Below are positions 43,640 through 52,850 of a stretch of 64,000 nt of DNA, piece by piece (the first letter of the stretch is position 1; each line of letters opens with the position of its first letter). The translations under genes and the position numbers were made by a program. The stretch covers positions 1 through 64,000 of the forward strand of contig CAYPBK010000003.1 in the NCBI GenBank assembly GCA_964408955.1. The letters run 5' to 3'. Below the pieces are notes generated by a model. That model did no database searches. It was not told the DNA's origin and was given only the letters and a program-made list of their open reading frames with translations. Origin of the DNA: JAAYKT01 sp964408955. GTDB lineage: Bacteria; Bacillota; Clostridia; Lutisporales; Lutisporaceae.

Positions 43640-44695
43640 GTGATAGAAATATATAAAAGTTTTATTAAAGAATTAAAATCAGGAAAAGTTAAAAATTTAT
43701 GTCTTTTACATGGATGGGAAAGTTATCTTTTGGACAAAGGACTGGAAGAAATGAAAAATAAAACTGTAACGGGTTTTGCTGAGATGAACTACTCCTTATT
43801 TGATGATCAAAATTTGGATATAGATAAGCTTCAAGGGTCCTGTGAAACATTACCCTTTGGTTCTGAAAAAAAACTAATAGTAGTAAAGGACTTTTATGGT
43901 TTAAAATCTAAACAAAACAAAGGTGGTACCGAAGGGGGTAAAAAAAAGGAGGACATTTCTTTTATTAATGACCTGAAGGAAGATGTTGTTTTATTATTTA
44001 TTTCTTTCGGAGATATCGATAAAAGAAAAAAACTATACAAGGATATTGTAAAGTCAGGAAGCATTTTTGAATTTAACAAAGTCAATAAAGCTGATCTAAG
44101 ACAATGGATTGAAAAATATTTTGTAAGAGTAAACAAAACTATTGGGGACAGTGAAATTGAATTTTTAATACAAATTAGCGGATATTATGACAAAGCCGAA
44201 AATGTCAATTTATATAATATGCAAAATGATATGGATAAGCTTGTTTCCTACGCAGGCGACAATAATATAATAGATATTGATAGCATCAAGTCCGTAATAA
44301 AAGAGCCTGCTGAAAATAGTATTTTTAGATTGATAGATTCTTGCCTTTCTAGTGATATTCCTAAATGCTTGAAAATATATTCAGATTTGCTTTTTGAGGG
44401 AGAGTCTCACTATTCTGTTCTGGGACTTTTAACCTGGGGAATAAAGAATTTAATTAAGATAAAGGAATTAAATGAGGAAGGGCTGGACATAGGAAGAATA
44501 TCAAAGGAATTAAAAATAAAAGAATTTATGGTAAGAAAAAATTTCAATCATTGTAATAAAGTAACTTTTAACGGCTTAAAAAGTGCTTTAGATAAATGTG
44601 TAAAATGTGAAACAGACATGAAGTCAGGGAAATATACGGAAAAATCGACGGAAAGGATATCTATGGAATTACTTTTAAGCACTTTATTCTATTAA
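43640..44695 (+). CDS. holA: DNA polymerase III subunit delta
   Basis: A 351-residue clamp-loader delta subunit. LCLLHGWESYLLDKGLEEM, LPFGSEKKLIVVKDFYGL and ENSIFRLIDSC match the family. It opens the beta clamp for loading. GTG 43640 has SD AGGGGG and begins 9 nt after comEC, the conserved comEC-holA arrangement. Confidence 0.92.
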   Translation: MIEIYKSFIKELKSGKVKNLCLLHGWESYLLDKGLEEMKNKTVTGFAEMNYSLFDDQNLDIDKLQGSCETLPFGSEKKLIVVKDFYGLKSKQNKGGTEGGKKKEDISFINDLKEDVVLLFISFGDIDKRKKLYKDIVKSGSIFEFNKVNKADLRQWIEKYFVRVNKTIGDSEIEFLIQISGYYDKAENVNLYNMQNDMDKLVSYAGDNNIIDIDSIKSVIKEPAENSIFRLIDSCLSSDIPKCLKIYSDLLFEGESHYSVLGLLTWGIKNLIKIKELNEEGLDIGRISKELKIKEFMVRKNFNHCNKVTFNGLKSALDKCVKCETDMKSGKYTEKSTERISMELLLSTLFY

Positions 44696-44734
44696 AAATA
44701 AGGATAAAAGGTTTAACAATTTAATTATAAACAC

Positions 44735-44764
44735 AAAGAAGGTCAATATTTATTGACCTTCTTT
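44735..44764. terminator. Bidirectional terminator between holA and rpsT
   Basis: AAAGAAGGTCAA (44735-44746) pairs with TTGACCTTCTTT (44753-44764) with A and T flanks on both sides. Confidence 0.88.
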
Positions 44765-44803
44765 AACATAAGTACCATGCTCTATAATTATATTATAAAA
44801 TAA

Positions 44804-45076
44804 TTATACACTGGCATTAAGCTTTTTAGCTAAACGTGATTTCTTCCTTGCTGCAGTATTCTTGTGCAAGGTTCCTTTTGATGCTGCCTTGTCAATCAAG
44901 CTTGCAGTATTTTTATATAGTGCCTTTGCTTCATCTGTATTTCCGGCATTTAAAGCATTTTCAAATTTTCTAATTGAAGTTTTCAAGGAGGAAATTATCA
45001 TTTTATTTCTTCTGGTTTTGAAATCAATTACTTTTATTCTTTTTATTGCAGATTTTATATTGGCCAATACCTTCAC
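44804..45076 (-). CDS. rpsT: 30S ribosomal protein S20
   Basis: A 90-residue basic protein, MKVLANIKSAIKRIKVIDFK then RNKMIISSLKTSIRKFENAL and LHKNTAARKKSRLAKKLN, typical of S20, which binds 16S rRNA early in assembly. SD GGAGGTG precedes the start. As in many Firmicutes it lies opposite holA and divergent from gpr. Confidence 0.96.
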   Translation of the reverse strand: MKVLANIKSAIKRIKVIDFKTRRNKMIISSLKTSIRKFENALNAGNTDEAKALYKNTASLIDKAASKGTLHKNTAARKKSRLAKKLNASV

Positions 45077-45173
45077 CTCCTTTGATTTTCAATTAACAAA
45101 TGGTATTTTATCACACTGTTCTTTAAAATGCAATACATTAAAATCTACTAAAACTTATATAGGAGGTATCAAT

Positions 45174-45257
45174 GTTACTGTTCACAGTCTTGGAACTCCG
45201 CAATCGTATCAAATATAATAAGCAATACTGAATCTATGGTTACATCTGAACAGCAAC
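45174..45257. repeat. Small intergenic repeat, copy A
   Basis: An 84-nt element begins GTTACTGTTCACAG (45174-45187) and ends CTGAACAGCAAC (45246-45257), inverted relative to each other. The core TGGAACTCCGCAATCGTATC (from 45191) through ACATCTGAACAG recurs at 60459-60525 with few changes and, degenerate, at 63086-63157. Confidence 0.75.
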
Positions 45258-45439
45258 GTATCAATAACAATTCGGATATAATTATAACTAAACATGGTTA
45301 CAGGAATAATACATAAAGGTTCAGGCTAATCTAATATATAGCTGTTGCAAAATCATATTGTCGAGTAATCCTATACTATATTTTATCATGGAGCTATTTA
45401 TTAAACATATAAAAAAACTATTGATATGGAGGGGTAATT
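45258..45439 (+). other. Spacer upstream of gpr
   Basis: No gene is visible between the repeat and gpr. A forespore (sigma-G) promoter is expected from knowledge of gpr, but I cannot single one out in this AT-rich stretch. Confidence 0.3.
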
Positions 45440-46414
45440 TTGTCAAGCATCAGAACAGATTTAGCTTTAGAAGCAAAGGAAATGAAAGAGGAGGAAGGTT
45501 TAAAAAATATTCCCGGTATACAGGTGGAGGTTTATAAAGGTAAGGAGATAAATATAACCAGAGTTAACATACATGAGGAAGCCGGAGCTAAAGCTTTAGG
45601 CAAACCCTTGGGAAACTATATAACAATAGAAGCGCCTAATTTTAAAAATAAGGATTTGGATGTAATGGAGGAGCTAAGTAAGGCTATTGCAAAGGAGTTA
45701 ATTGCTTTAACAGATTTAAAAGACAATTCCTCTATTTTAATAGTTGGTTTGGGAAACTGGAATGTCACCCCTGACGCTTTAGGGCCTAAAGTTACGGAGA
45801 AAGTACTTGTAACGCGACATATAACAGAATATGTCCCTGAACAGATTGATGATAATGTCAGACCGGTAGCGGCTTTATCTCCTGGGGTATTAGGCATTAC
45901 TGGAATTGAGACAAGTGAAATAATACTGGGTGTAGTAAACAGAATAAAACCAGATTTAGTTATAGTAATAGATGCATTGGCATCAAGGAAATTGGATAGA
46001 GTAAATAATACCATACAGATTTCTGATGCCGGTATAAATCCTGGCTCAGGTGTAGGTAATAACAGAAAGGAGCTTAGTAAAAATAGCCTTGGTGTGACCG
46101 TCATTGCCATAGGGGTACCTACTGTTGTTGATGCTGCAACAATGGCAGGGGATACCATAGATATGATTATAAATAAGCTTATTGTCGAAGGAGTAAAAGA
46201 TAGCCCTTTTGTTAATATGTTAAGCAACTTTAAAAGAGAGGAAAAAATTGAATTAATCAAGGAAGTTTTTACAGATCAATTGAGAAATATGATGGTAACT
46301 CCGAAAGAAATAGATAGCATAATAGAGGATATATCAGATGTAATTGCCGATGGCATTAATATTTCTTTGCATCCTAGTATCGGTATGGACGATGTAGGAA
46401 GGTTTTTAAACTAA
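45440..46414 (+). CDS. gpr: Germination protease GPR
   Basis: A 324-residue aspartic-type germination endopeptidase. The N-terminus (SIRTDLALEAKEM) includes a short propeptide that is removed in the spore. IVGLGNWNVTPDALGPKV, AALSPGVLGITGIETSEII, VIVIDALASRKLDRVNNTIQISDAGINPGSGVGNNR and GVPTVVDAATM are conserved. Active GPR degrades small acid-soluble spore proteins during germination. TTG 45440 with SD GGAGGGG. It marks an endospore former. Confidence 0.97.
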   Translation: MSSIRTDLALEAKEMKEEEGLKNIPGIQVEVYKGKEINITRVNIHEEAGAKALGKPLGNYITIEAPNFKNKDLDVMEELSKAIAKELIALTDLKDNSSILIVGLGNWNVTPDALGPKVTEKVLVTRHITEYVPEQIDDNVRPVAALSPGVLGITGIETSEIILGVVNRIKPDLVIVIDALASRKLDRVNNTIQISDAGINPGSGVGNNRKELSKNSLGVTVIAIGVPTVVDAATMAGDTIDMIINKLIVEGVKDSPFVNMLSNFKREEKIELIKEVFTDQLRNMMVTPKEIDSIIEDISDVIADGINISLHPSIGMDDVGRFLN

Positions 46415-46517
46415 TGAATATAATAGTTATCATAATATATTATCTTTAAGCATATAAAAGAAAAGATATGATAAAAACTATATTTTATACAATATGTTTT
46501 ATTCTTATTATAAACAT

Positions 46518-46553
46518 AAGCACATATTTAATAATACTTATAAATATGTGCTT
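46518..46553 (+). terminator. Terminator after gpr
   Basis: AAGCACATATTTA (46518-46530) pairs with TAAATATGTGCTT (46541-46553), followed by TATTATT. Confidence 0.8.
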
Positions 46554-46586
46554 TATTATTAATGTTAAGTAAAGAGGTAATAAAAG

Positions 46587-47717
46587 TTGTATAAAACGAA
46601 TGTGCATAAAAATAATATTTTTTTCTTAGCTGTATTAATATCCATTATCATTATTGCAATAGCTTTTTCCAGCTTATATAAAAACTTCAGTGAGTATTCA
46701 TATATTAATATAATAAGCCATTCACTTCCGGGAATTATGTTACTTAATAACAATAGACAAATCGCATGCACTGATTTTCTATACAATATCGGATCCGTGA
46801 AATTAAATATTAATCCTATAAGCTATATGCAATTTTCTTTTTCAGGCTTTAATCAATTATCAAAAAGTAATTATGATGCGTGTATTAGCAGCGAAAGAAT
46901 AGGTTTGTTGGATATAGAAAGCTATTCAGATGTACCGGAAGGTGAAATATATTTCTGTGAGGAGGACGAGTATAGGAATGAGATAGCTGAAAAAACTGGG
47001 GATAATATAATAAATACGGTTAGTAATAGCCGGGACGATTTTGCGTCAAACATCAAAGCGCCAAATAAAATCGCTTTATCAAAAAAGAATCCGGTTGTTC
47101 TTATTTATCATAGTCATGCAACGGAAAGCTATACACCATATACAGAAGGTAATTATCATACAGTAGATGAAAAGAAAAATGTTATATCTGTGGGCAGTGT
47201 CATGACAAAAAATTTACAGGAAAAATACAATTATAAGATTTTACATGATAAAACGTATCATGATAAAGATTCCTATGCATATTCTTATGCAAATTCATTA
47301 ACTACAATTAAACAGCAGACTACCAAAAATAATTCTTTAAAAGTTTTCATTGACATTCATAGAGATGCATTTACAATAAACAATAATGAGCATAAAATGG
47401 TTAAAAAGAAAGAGTATACCGTCAGTATTAAAGGCAAAAAGGCGGCAAGAGTTATGCTGGTAATAAGCAGTGCCAATCCTAATTACAAGGAGCTGGAAAA
47501 GTTTGCGGCATACATAAAGAAAAAGATGGATAAACTATATCCCGGATTATATTTAAAAACAGATAAAAAAACCAGAAGTAAATATAATCAATATTTAAGT
47601 GACTATTCAATTTTAATTGAAGTCGGCTGTATGTTGAATACAATAGATGAAGCAATTTATACCGGAGAACTAATGTCAAATATAATTGGAGAGGTATTGA
47701 ATGACCTACAAGAATGA
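46587..47717 (+). CDS. spoIIP: Stage II sporulation protein P
   Basis: A 376-residue exported peptidoglycan hydrolase. A transmembrane segment (about 12-30) precedes a low-complexity linker and the SpoIIP domain: VVLIYHSHATESYTPY (zinc His), KVFIDIHRDAF, and the IEVGCMLNT block. With SpoIID and SpoIIM it thins septal peptidoglycan during forespore engulfment. TTG 46587 has SD AGAGGT. It overlaps the next small gene by 17 nt. Confidence 0.94.
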   Translation: MYKTNVHKNNIFFLAVLISIIIIAIAFSSLYKNFSEYSYINIISHSLPGIMLLNNNRQIACTDFLYNIGSVKLNINPISYMQFSFSGFNQLSKSNYDACISSERIGLLDIESYSDVPEGEIYFCEEDEYRNEIAEKTGDNIINTVSNSRDDFASNIKAPNKIALSKKNPVVLIYHSHATESYTPYTEGNYHTVDEKKNVISVGSVMTKNLQEKYNYKILHDKTYHDKDSYAYSYANSLTTIKQQTTKNNSLKVFIDIHRDAFTINNNEHKMVKKKEYTVSIKGKKAARVMLVISSANPNYKELEKFAAYIKKKMDKLYPGLYLKTDKKTRSKYNQYLSDYSILIEVGCMLNTIDEAIYTGELMSNIIGEVLNDLQE

Positions 47718-48000
47718 AAGCTTAAAGCGTTCAGAGATTAAAAAAACTAAGAAGGCAGGCTTAAAGCAAAAAAGGAGAAAGTTTTTTCTCGTTCTTTTAT
47801 GCTTTCTTTTTTTTATATGTGCTATTTATGTTACCGATATGGCTACATCAAAAATGCTGCAAAAGAACGATAACAAACATGCAGTCTATATGAAGATAGA
47901 CGAAGGGGTAATAAGGCTTGATATAGCAGGTAAGACTATTGAGCTTTATATTAAACCCGTCCTTGACTTAGCAAAGAATATATACCATCAGTGGAGATAA
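47701..48000 (+). CDS. Small membrane protein at the yqxA position
   Basis: A 99-residue protein with a very basic N-terminus (KRSEIKKTKKAGLKQKRRK), one transmembrane segment (FFLVLLCFLFFICAIYVTDM) and an extracytoplasmic tail. ATG 47701 has SD GGAGAGG and overlaps spoIIP. In Bacillus subtilis yqxA (DUF3679) occupies exactly this slot between spoIIP and lepA; sequence resemblance is too weak for a firm family call. Confidence 0.6.
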   Translation: MTYKNESLKRSEIKKTKKAGLKQKRRKFFLVLLCFLFFICAIYVTDMATSKMLQKNDNKHAVYMKIDEGVIRLDIAGKTIELYIKPVLDLAKNIYHQWR

Positions 48001-48105
48001 GTCACTTTTCACTTCTAAAACATTTTCTGCTTTTATTGTAAAATCGTATATGCTATAATTTGATATGATTATTCTAATATCTCAAAATACGAGGAGTAGA
48101 TACTT

Positions 48106-49914
48106 ATGAAAAATGAAAAGCAAATGAATATAAGGAATTTTTGCATTATAGCGCATATAGATCATGGCAAATCAACTTTAGCGGATAGAATGATAGAGAG
48201 AACGGGTGTGATCTCCCTAAGAGACATGGAGTCACAAGTGCTGGATAATATGGATTTGGAAAAGGAACGAGGTATTACCATTAAACTTACCTCTGTCAGA
48301 TTGGAATACACTTCCCATGAAGGTGAAAAATATATATTTAATTTAATAGATACTCCCGGACATGTGGATTTCACCTATGAGGTATCAAGGAGTCTGGCTG
48401 CCTGCGAGGGGGCAATAGTTGTTGTTGATGCGACTCAAGGGATTGAAGCTCAGACTTTGGCAAATGTATATCTAGCTTTAGACAATAATCTTGAGCTATA
48501 TCCGGTTATTAATAAAATAGATTTACCCAGCGCAGATCCGCAATTTGTAAAAAAGGAAATAGAAGATGTAATAGGACTAGATGCGGAAAATGCAGCTTTA
48601 ATTTCGGCAAAGGAAGGCATTAATATTGATGAAGTATTAGAAGGCATTATAAAATATATCCCGGGTCCAGAAGGTGATGAAGAAAAACCTTTAAAGGCTT
48701 TGATATTCGATTCTCTTTATGACAGCTATAAAGGCGTTATAGTCTATATGAGGATCTATGATGGTATTATTAAGCCCGGAACAATAATAAAAATGATGTC
48801 CAATGGTGCCCAGTATGAGGTTGTAGAGGTAGGAACGCTAAGGCCCGGCTTTTCACCCTGTGAACAGCTCGTAGCCGGTGAGGTTGGATATATAACAGGA
48901 AGTATAAAGAATGTTAGGGATGTCCATGTAGGGGATACCATTACTGATGCGAAAAAACCCTGCGATACCCCCTTGCCCGGTTACAGAAAAGTCACTCCTA
49001 TGGTTTATTGTGGAATATATCCGGCAGACGGTGCAGAATATAATGATTTAAGAGATGCCCTGGAAAGGCTTCAGCTTAATGATGCGGCTTTATTATTTGA
49101 GCCGGAGGTGTCTGTTGCCCTTGGTTTCGGATTTAGATGCGGTTTTCTTGGGCTTCTTCATATGGAAATAATCCAGGAAAGACTTGAAAGGGAGCATAAT
49201 ATTGACTTAGTAACAACAGCTCCCAGTGTTATTTATCACGTAATAAAAACGAACGGAGACGTATTGGAGGTATCAAATCCAACTAATCTTCCGTCGCCAC
49301 AAGAAATAAATTATATGGAAGAGCCTATTGTTGAAGCATCGATAATGACTCCTACCGAATATGTTGGTACAATTATGGAATTATGCCAAAATAGACGAGG
49401 GGTATTTATTAACATGGAATATATAGAAGAAAAAAGAGCCATATTGCATTATGATTTGCCTTTAAACGAGATAATATATGATTTTTTTGACGCTTTAAAA
49501 TCAAGGACGAAAGGCTATGCTTCTTTTGACTATGTTTTAAAAGGCTATTCTAAATCAGATTTAGTAAAGCTTGATATTTTAATTAATTCAGAGGTTGTAG
49601 ATGCACTATCCTTTATAGTTCATAAAGATAAAGCTTACGGAAGAGGCAGAGCAATGTCAGAAAAGCTAAAGGATGTAATACCCAGGCAGCTTTTCGAGGT
49701 ACCTATCCAAGCGGCAATAGGCCAGAAGATTATAGCAAGAGAAACTGTTAGGGCTTTAAGAAAAGATGTACTTGCTAAATGCTATGGTGGAGATATAACA
49801 AGGAAAAAGAAACTCTTGGAGAAGCAAAAAGAAGGTAAAAAAAGAATGAGGCAAATCGGAAATGTTGAGCTTCCCCAGGAGGCGTTTATGTCCGTGTTGA
49901 AGCTAAATGATTAG
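48106..49914 (+). CDS. lepA: Elongation factor 4 (LepA)
   Basis: A 602-residue translational GTPase of exact family length. G1 AHIDHGKSTLADRM, G2 RGITIKL, G3 DTPGHVDF, G4 NKIDLP; the LepA-specific C-terminal domain includes YGGDITRKKKLLEKQKEGKKRM. It back-translocates or rescues stalled ribosomes. It begins a lepA-hemW pair. Confidence 0.98.
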   Translation: MKNEKQMNIRNFCIIAHIDHGKSTLADRMIERTGVISLRDMESQVLDNMDLEKERGITIKLTSVRLEYTSHEGEKYIFNLIDTPGHVDFTYEVSRSLAACEGAIVVVDATQGIEAQTLANVYLALDNNLELYPVINKIDLPSADPQFVKKEIEDVIGLDAENAALISAKEGINIDEVLEGIIKYIPGPEGDEEKPLKALIFDSLYDSYKGVIVYMRIYDGIIKPGTIIKMMSNGAQYEVVEVGTLRPGFSPCEQLVAGEVGYITGSIKNVRDVHVGDTITDAKKPCDTPLPGYRKVTPMVYCGIYPADGAEYNDLRDALERLQLNDAALLFEPEVSVALGFGFRCGFLGLLHMEIIQERLEREHNIDLVTTAPSVIYHVIKTNGDVLEVSNPTNLPSPQEINYMEEPIVEASIMTPTEYVGTIMELCQNRRGVFINMEYIEEKRAILHYDLPLNEIIYDFFDALKSRTKGYASFDYVLKGYSKSDLVKLDILINSEVVDALSFIVHKDKAYGRGRAMSEKLKDVIPRQLFEVPIQAAIGQKIIARETVRALRKDVLAKCYGGDITRKKKLLEKQKEGKKRMRQIGNVELPQEAFMSVLKLND

Positions 49915-49930
49915 ATGAATAGGTGATTAT

Positions 49931-51052
49931 ATGAAAGAAATCGGACTATATGTTCACATACCCTTTTGTAAAAAAAAATGTCTGTATTGTGATTTTAATT
50001 CCTACGAAATTCATGATGAAGATGCATATATAAATGCATTATGCAAAGAAATAAAAGATAGCTTAAATAATGATGAATATAGGCTAAAAACCGTTTTTAT
50101 AGGTGGGGGTACTCCCACCTATATTAAATATGAAAGCATTGGTAAGCTAATTGAAATAATTGAGAAATATTTAATAAAAAATGCAGAAATAACAATAGAG
50201 TGTAATCCCGATACTCTAAGTAAAAACTCAGCTAAGGAATATTACAAGATGGGAATAAACCGTGTGAGCGTTGGATTACAAGCAACTCAAAATGATTTAC
50301 TGAAAACCATTGGTAGAATTCATAGTTATGAAGATTTTTTAAATTGTTATAGTATTCTTAGAAATCAGGATTTCAATAATATAAATATAGATTTAATGTT
50401 TTCATTACCAGGGCAAACTAAAGCTATGTGGTTAGACACTCTATTTAAAGTATGCAATCTAAATCCGGACCATATATCAAGCTATAGCTTAATATTGGAA
50501 GATACAGTGCCTCTTTTTTCATTAGTTAAATCCGGAAAGCTAAAATTACCAAGCGAAGAAGAAGATAGAGAAATGTATCATTTAGCGGAAGAAGTCTTTT
50601 TTAGCTATAATTTTAAGCAATATGAAATTTCAAACTTTGCAAAAGAAGGATATGAGTGCAAGCACAATCTGATATACTGGCAAAATGAAGAATATTTAGG
50701 TGTTGGAGCAGGCAGCCACAGTAAAATTAAAACAAAACGGTTTTGGAATGTTAGAAGCATTGAGCAATATATAAAAAATTCCTTAGAAAACAAAAGCGTT
50801 ATAGAAGGATATGAAGAATTAAGCGAAAAAGAGGATGTGTGGGAAACCATATTTCTAAATCTCAGATTAAATAAAGGTTTAAATATAATAGAATTTAACA
50901 AGAAATTCAAGAAAGACTTCATAAGAATTTACGGAGATGTAGTAGGAGAAATGCAAGAACAATTTTTGTTGGTAAAAAAAGAAGATAATATCGTATTGAC
51001 TGAAAAAGGCAGAGACCTATCCAACCTGGTTTTTTTAAAGTTTTTAAAATAA
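49931..51052 (+). CDS. hemW: Radical SAM heme chaperone HemW
   Basis: A 373-residue radical SAM protein with the cluster motif CKKKCLYCDF (C-x3-C-x2-C), GGGTPTYI, and the C-terminal HemW domain (EYLGVGAGSHSK). It lacks the extra Cys typical of HemN (CxxxCxxCxC), so it is probably the heme-delivery protein HemW rather than a coproporphyrinogen dehydrogenase. Follows lepA by 17 nt. Confidence 0.93.
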   Translation: MKEIGLYVHIPFCKKKCLYCDFNSYEIHDEDAYINALCKEIKDSLNNDEYRLKTVFIGGGTPTYIKYESIGKLIEIIEKYLIKNAEITIECNPDTLSKNSAKEYYKMGINRVSVGLQATQNDLLKTIGRIHSYEDFLNCYSILRNQDFNNINIDLMFSLPGQTKAMWLDTLFKVCNLNPDHISSYSLILEDTVPLFSLVKSGKLKLPSEEEDREMYHLAEEVFFSYNFKQYEISNFAKEGYECKHNLIYWQNEEYLGVGAGSHSKIKTKRFWNVRSIEQYIKNSLENKSVIEGYEELSEKEDVWETIFLNLRLNKGLNIIEFNKKFKKDFIRIYGDVVGEMQEQFLLVKKEDNIVLTEKGRDLSNLVFLKFLK

Positions 51053-51075
51053 AAGAAAAAAATTAGAAAAAACTA

Positions 51076-51104
51076 TTGACAAAAAAATGAACCAATGTTA
51101 TTTT
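51076..51104 (+). promoter_or_regulatory. Promoter of the hrcA heat-shock operon
   Basis: TTGACA (51076-51081), 17-nt spacer, TATTTT (51099-51104), directly upstream of the CIRCE operator. Confidence 0.75.
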
Positions 51105-51114
51105 AATAACAGAA

Positions 51115-51141
51115 TTAGCACTCGATAGAGAAGAGTGCTAA
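51115..51141. promoter_or_regulatory. CIRCE operator
   Basis: TTAGCACTC, 9-nt spacer, GAGTGCTAA is a perfect match to the CIRCE consensus bound by HrcA. Confidence 0.98.
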
Positions 51142-51158
51142 CAAAGGTGGTGATACTT

Positions 51159-52190
51159 ATGTCCCTTAGCAATAGAAAAAGGCTGATTTTGCAGGCTATA
51201 ATTGAGGATTATGTCAACACAGCTGAACCAGTAGGCTCCCGAACAATTTCCAAAAAATATTTAACAAATGTCAGCTCAGCCACAATAAGGAATGAGATGG
51301 CAGATTTGGAGGATATGGGTTATATTGAGCAGCCATATACATCTGCAGGGAGGATACCTTCAGATAAGGGGTATAGGTTATACGTGGACTCAATTATGAA
51401 TCAAAATACTGCTAATGCAAAAAGTATTGAATATATTAAAAAAGAATTTATGGATACTTTAGGGCAAATAGATGATCTGGTGAAACATGCCTCAAAGCTT
51501 CTGTCTAACATGACTAAGTATACATCAATTGCTATGGCACCCCAATACGGTAGAACTTCCCTTAAGCATATACAATTGATTGGTATTGATAATTTTAATG
51601 TGCTTACAGTTATAGTCACAGATGCGGGTATAGTGAAAAACAGTGTTATAAGGACAGAGGTTAGCCTTGACACTTATTCTTTAGAGAAGATTTCGAATAT
51701 CTTAAATGAAAAATTGGCAGGTTTTACTTTAGATGAGCTTAATAAATTAGACGTTTCAAGCTTTAATAATGAAATTAATGGGTATAATGAGGTGCTTTTA
51801 AAAGTATTACCTGAGCTTTCTCAAGCTCTTAAGTATTCTGACAGAGTTGAGGTGTATCATGATGGTGCGGCTAATCTTTTAGATTTGCCTGAATATAATG
51901 ATGTTCAAAAAGCAAGGGAATTTTTAAATGTATTGGATGAGCATGACTTATTGTTCAAGGTATTGGATGACACTTCTAAGGATTTATCTGTGACAATAGG
52001 TAAGGAGAACAAAATATCCCAGCTAAAAAATTGTAGTTTAATCACTGCTACTTATAGCTTAAATGGCAAAACAATTGGTTCTATAGGTGTGGTGGGACCT
52101 ACAAGAATGGAATATTCAAAGGTTATATCCGTTGTAGATTGCTTAACTCAGAATTTAAATGATATATTGTCTAAGCTTCTAAAAACTTAG
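51159..52190 (+). CDS. hrcA: Heat-inducible repressor HrcA
   Basis: A 343-residue protein. Winged helix (LSNRKRLILQAIIEDYVNTAEPVGSRTISKKY, SSATIRNEMADLEDMGYIEQPYTSAGRIPSDKGYR) plus the HrcA regulatory domain ending SIGVVGPTRMEYSKVIS. ATG 51159 has AAAGGTGGTG; an in-frame GTG inside CIRCE is not used. It represses this operon via CIRCE and needs GroEL for activity. Confidence 0.97.
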   Translation: MSLSNRKRLILQAIIEDYVNTAEPVGSRTISKKYLTNVSSATIRNEMADLEDMGYIEQPYTSAGRIPSDKGYRLYVDSIMNQNTANAKSIEYIKKEFMDTLGQIDDLVKHASKLLSNMTKYTSIAMAPQYGRTSLKHIQLIGIDNFNVLTVIVTDAGIVKNSVIRTEVSLDTYSLEKISNILNEKLAGFTLDELNKLDVSSFNNEINGYNEVLLKVLPELSQALKYSDRVEVYHDGAANLLDLPEYNDVQKAREFLNVLDEHDLLFKVLDDTSKDLSVTIGKENKISQLKNCSLITATYSLNGKTIGSIGVVGPTRMEYSKVISVVDCLTQNLNDILSKLLKT

Positions 52191-52232
52191 TGCTGGACTT
52201 ATTTTAATTTCAAAACGATAGGTGGGAAAAGA

Positions 52233-52826
52233 TTGAAGAAAGAAAATAAAATAAATGATTTCAAAAACATTGATAAAAATGAGATCAATAATGAGGAAAG
52301 TAAAGAAGTTAAGAGGGCAGAGTGCCAAGGGCCGGATATAGAAAATGAACATAGCGGCGAAATTGATAAGAACGAAGATGTTATATCTGAGTATGAAAAA
52401 AAGCTAAAGGAAAGTACTGACAGGTTTATCAGATTGCAAGCAGATTTTGAAAATTTCAGGAAAAGAGTATCAAAAGAAAGAGAAGATATTTACTTATATT
52501 CATTAGAAGAAATTATGTGCCAGCTCCTAGCAGTTATTGACAATTTTGAAAGGGCGCTTAGTTCATTCAAGGATGGAGGATTGGATATTAAGTATATCGA
52601 GGGTCTGGAAATGGTTTATAATAACCTTCTGGAAATCCTCAATAAAAATGGGTTATCTGAAATAGATGCAATGAATTGTATCTTTGACCCTAATTATCAT
52701 CACGCAGTCATGCAAGAGGAAGCAGAAGACGATGATAACGTTATCAAAGAAATATTTCAAAAAGGATATATGCTAAATTCTAAAGTAATAAGACCATGTA
52801 TGGTCAAAGTTGCTGTTAAAAATTAA
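52233..52826 (+). CDS. grpE: Nucleotide exchange factor GrpE
   Basis: A 197-residue GrpE. An acidic coiled-coil N-terminus is followed by RLQADFENFRKRVSKERE, LLAVIDNFERALS and NPNYHHAVMQE-like (here DPNYHHAVMQEE) C-terminal wing. It releases ADP from DnaK. TTG 52233 with GGTGGGAAA as SD. Confidence 0.95.
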   Translation: MKKENKINDFKNIDKNEINNEESKEVKRAECQGPDIENEHSGEIDKNEDVISEYEKKLKESTDRFIRLQADFENFRKRVSKEREDIYLYSLEEIMCQLLAVIDNFERALSSFKDGGLDIKYIEGLEMVYNNLLEILNKNGLSEIDAMNCIFDPNYHHAVMQEEAEDDDNVIKEIFQKGYMLNSKVIRPCMVKVAVKN

Positions 52827-52850
52827 GTTAAATAAAAGGAGGAAAAAAAT

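Noticed and set aside
45616..46260. Long minus-strand open frame inside gpr
   Set aside because: Opposite-strand shadow of gpr with no SD or recognisable family.
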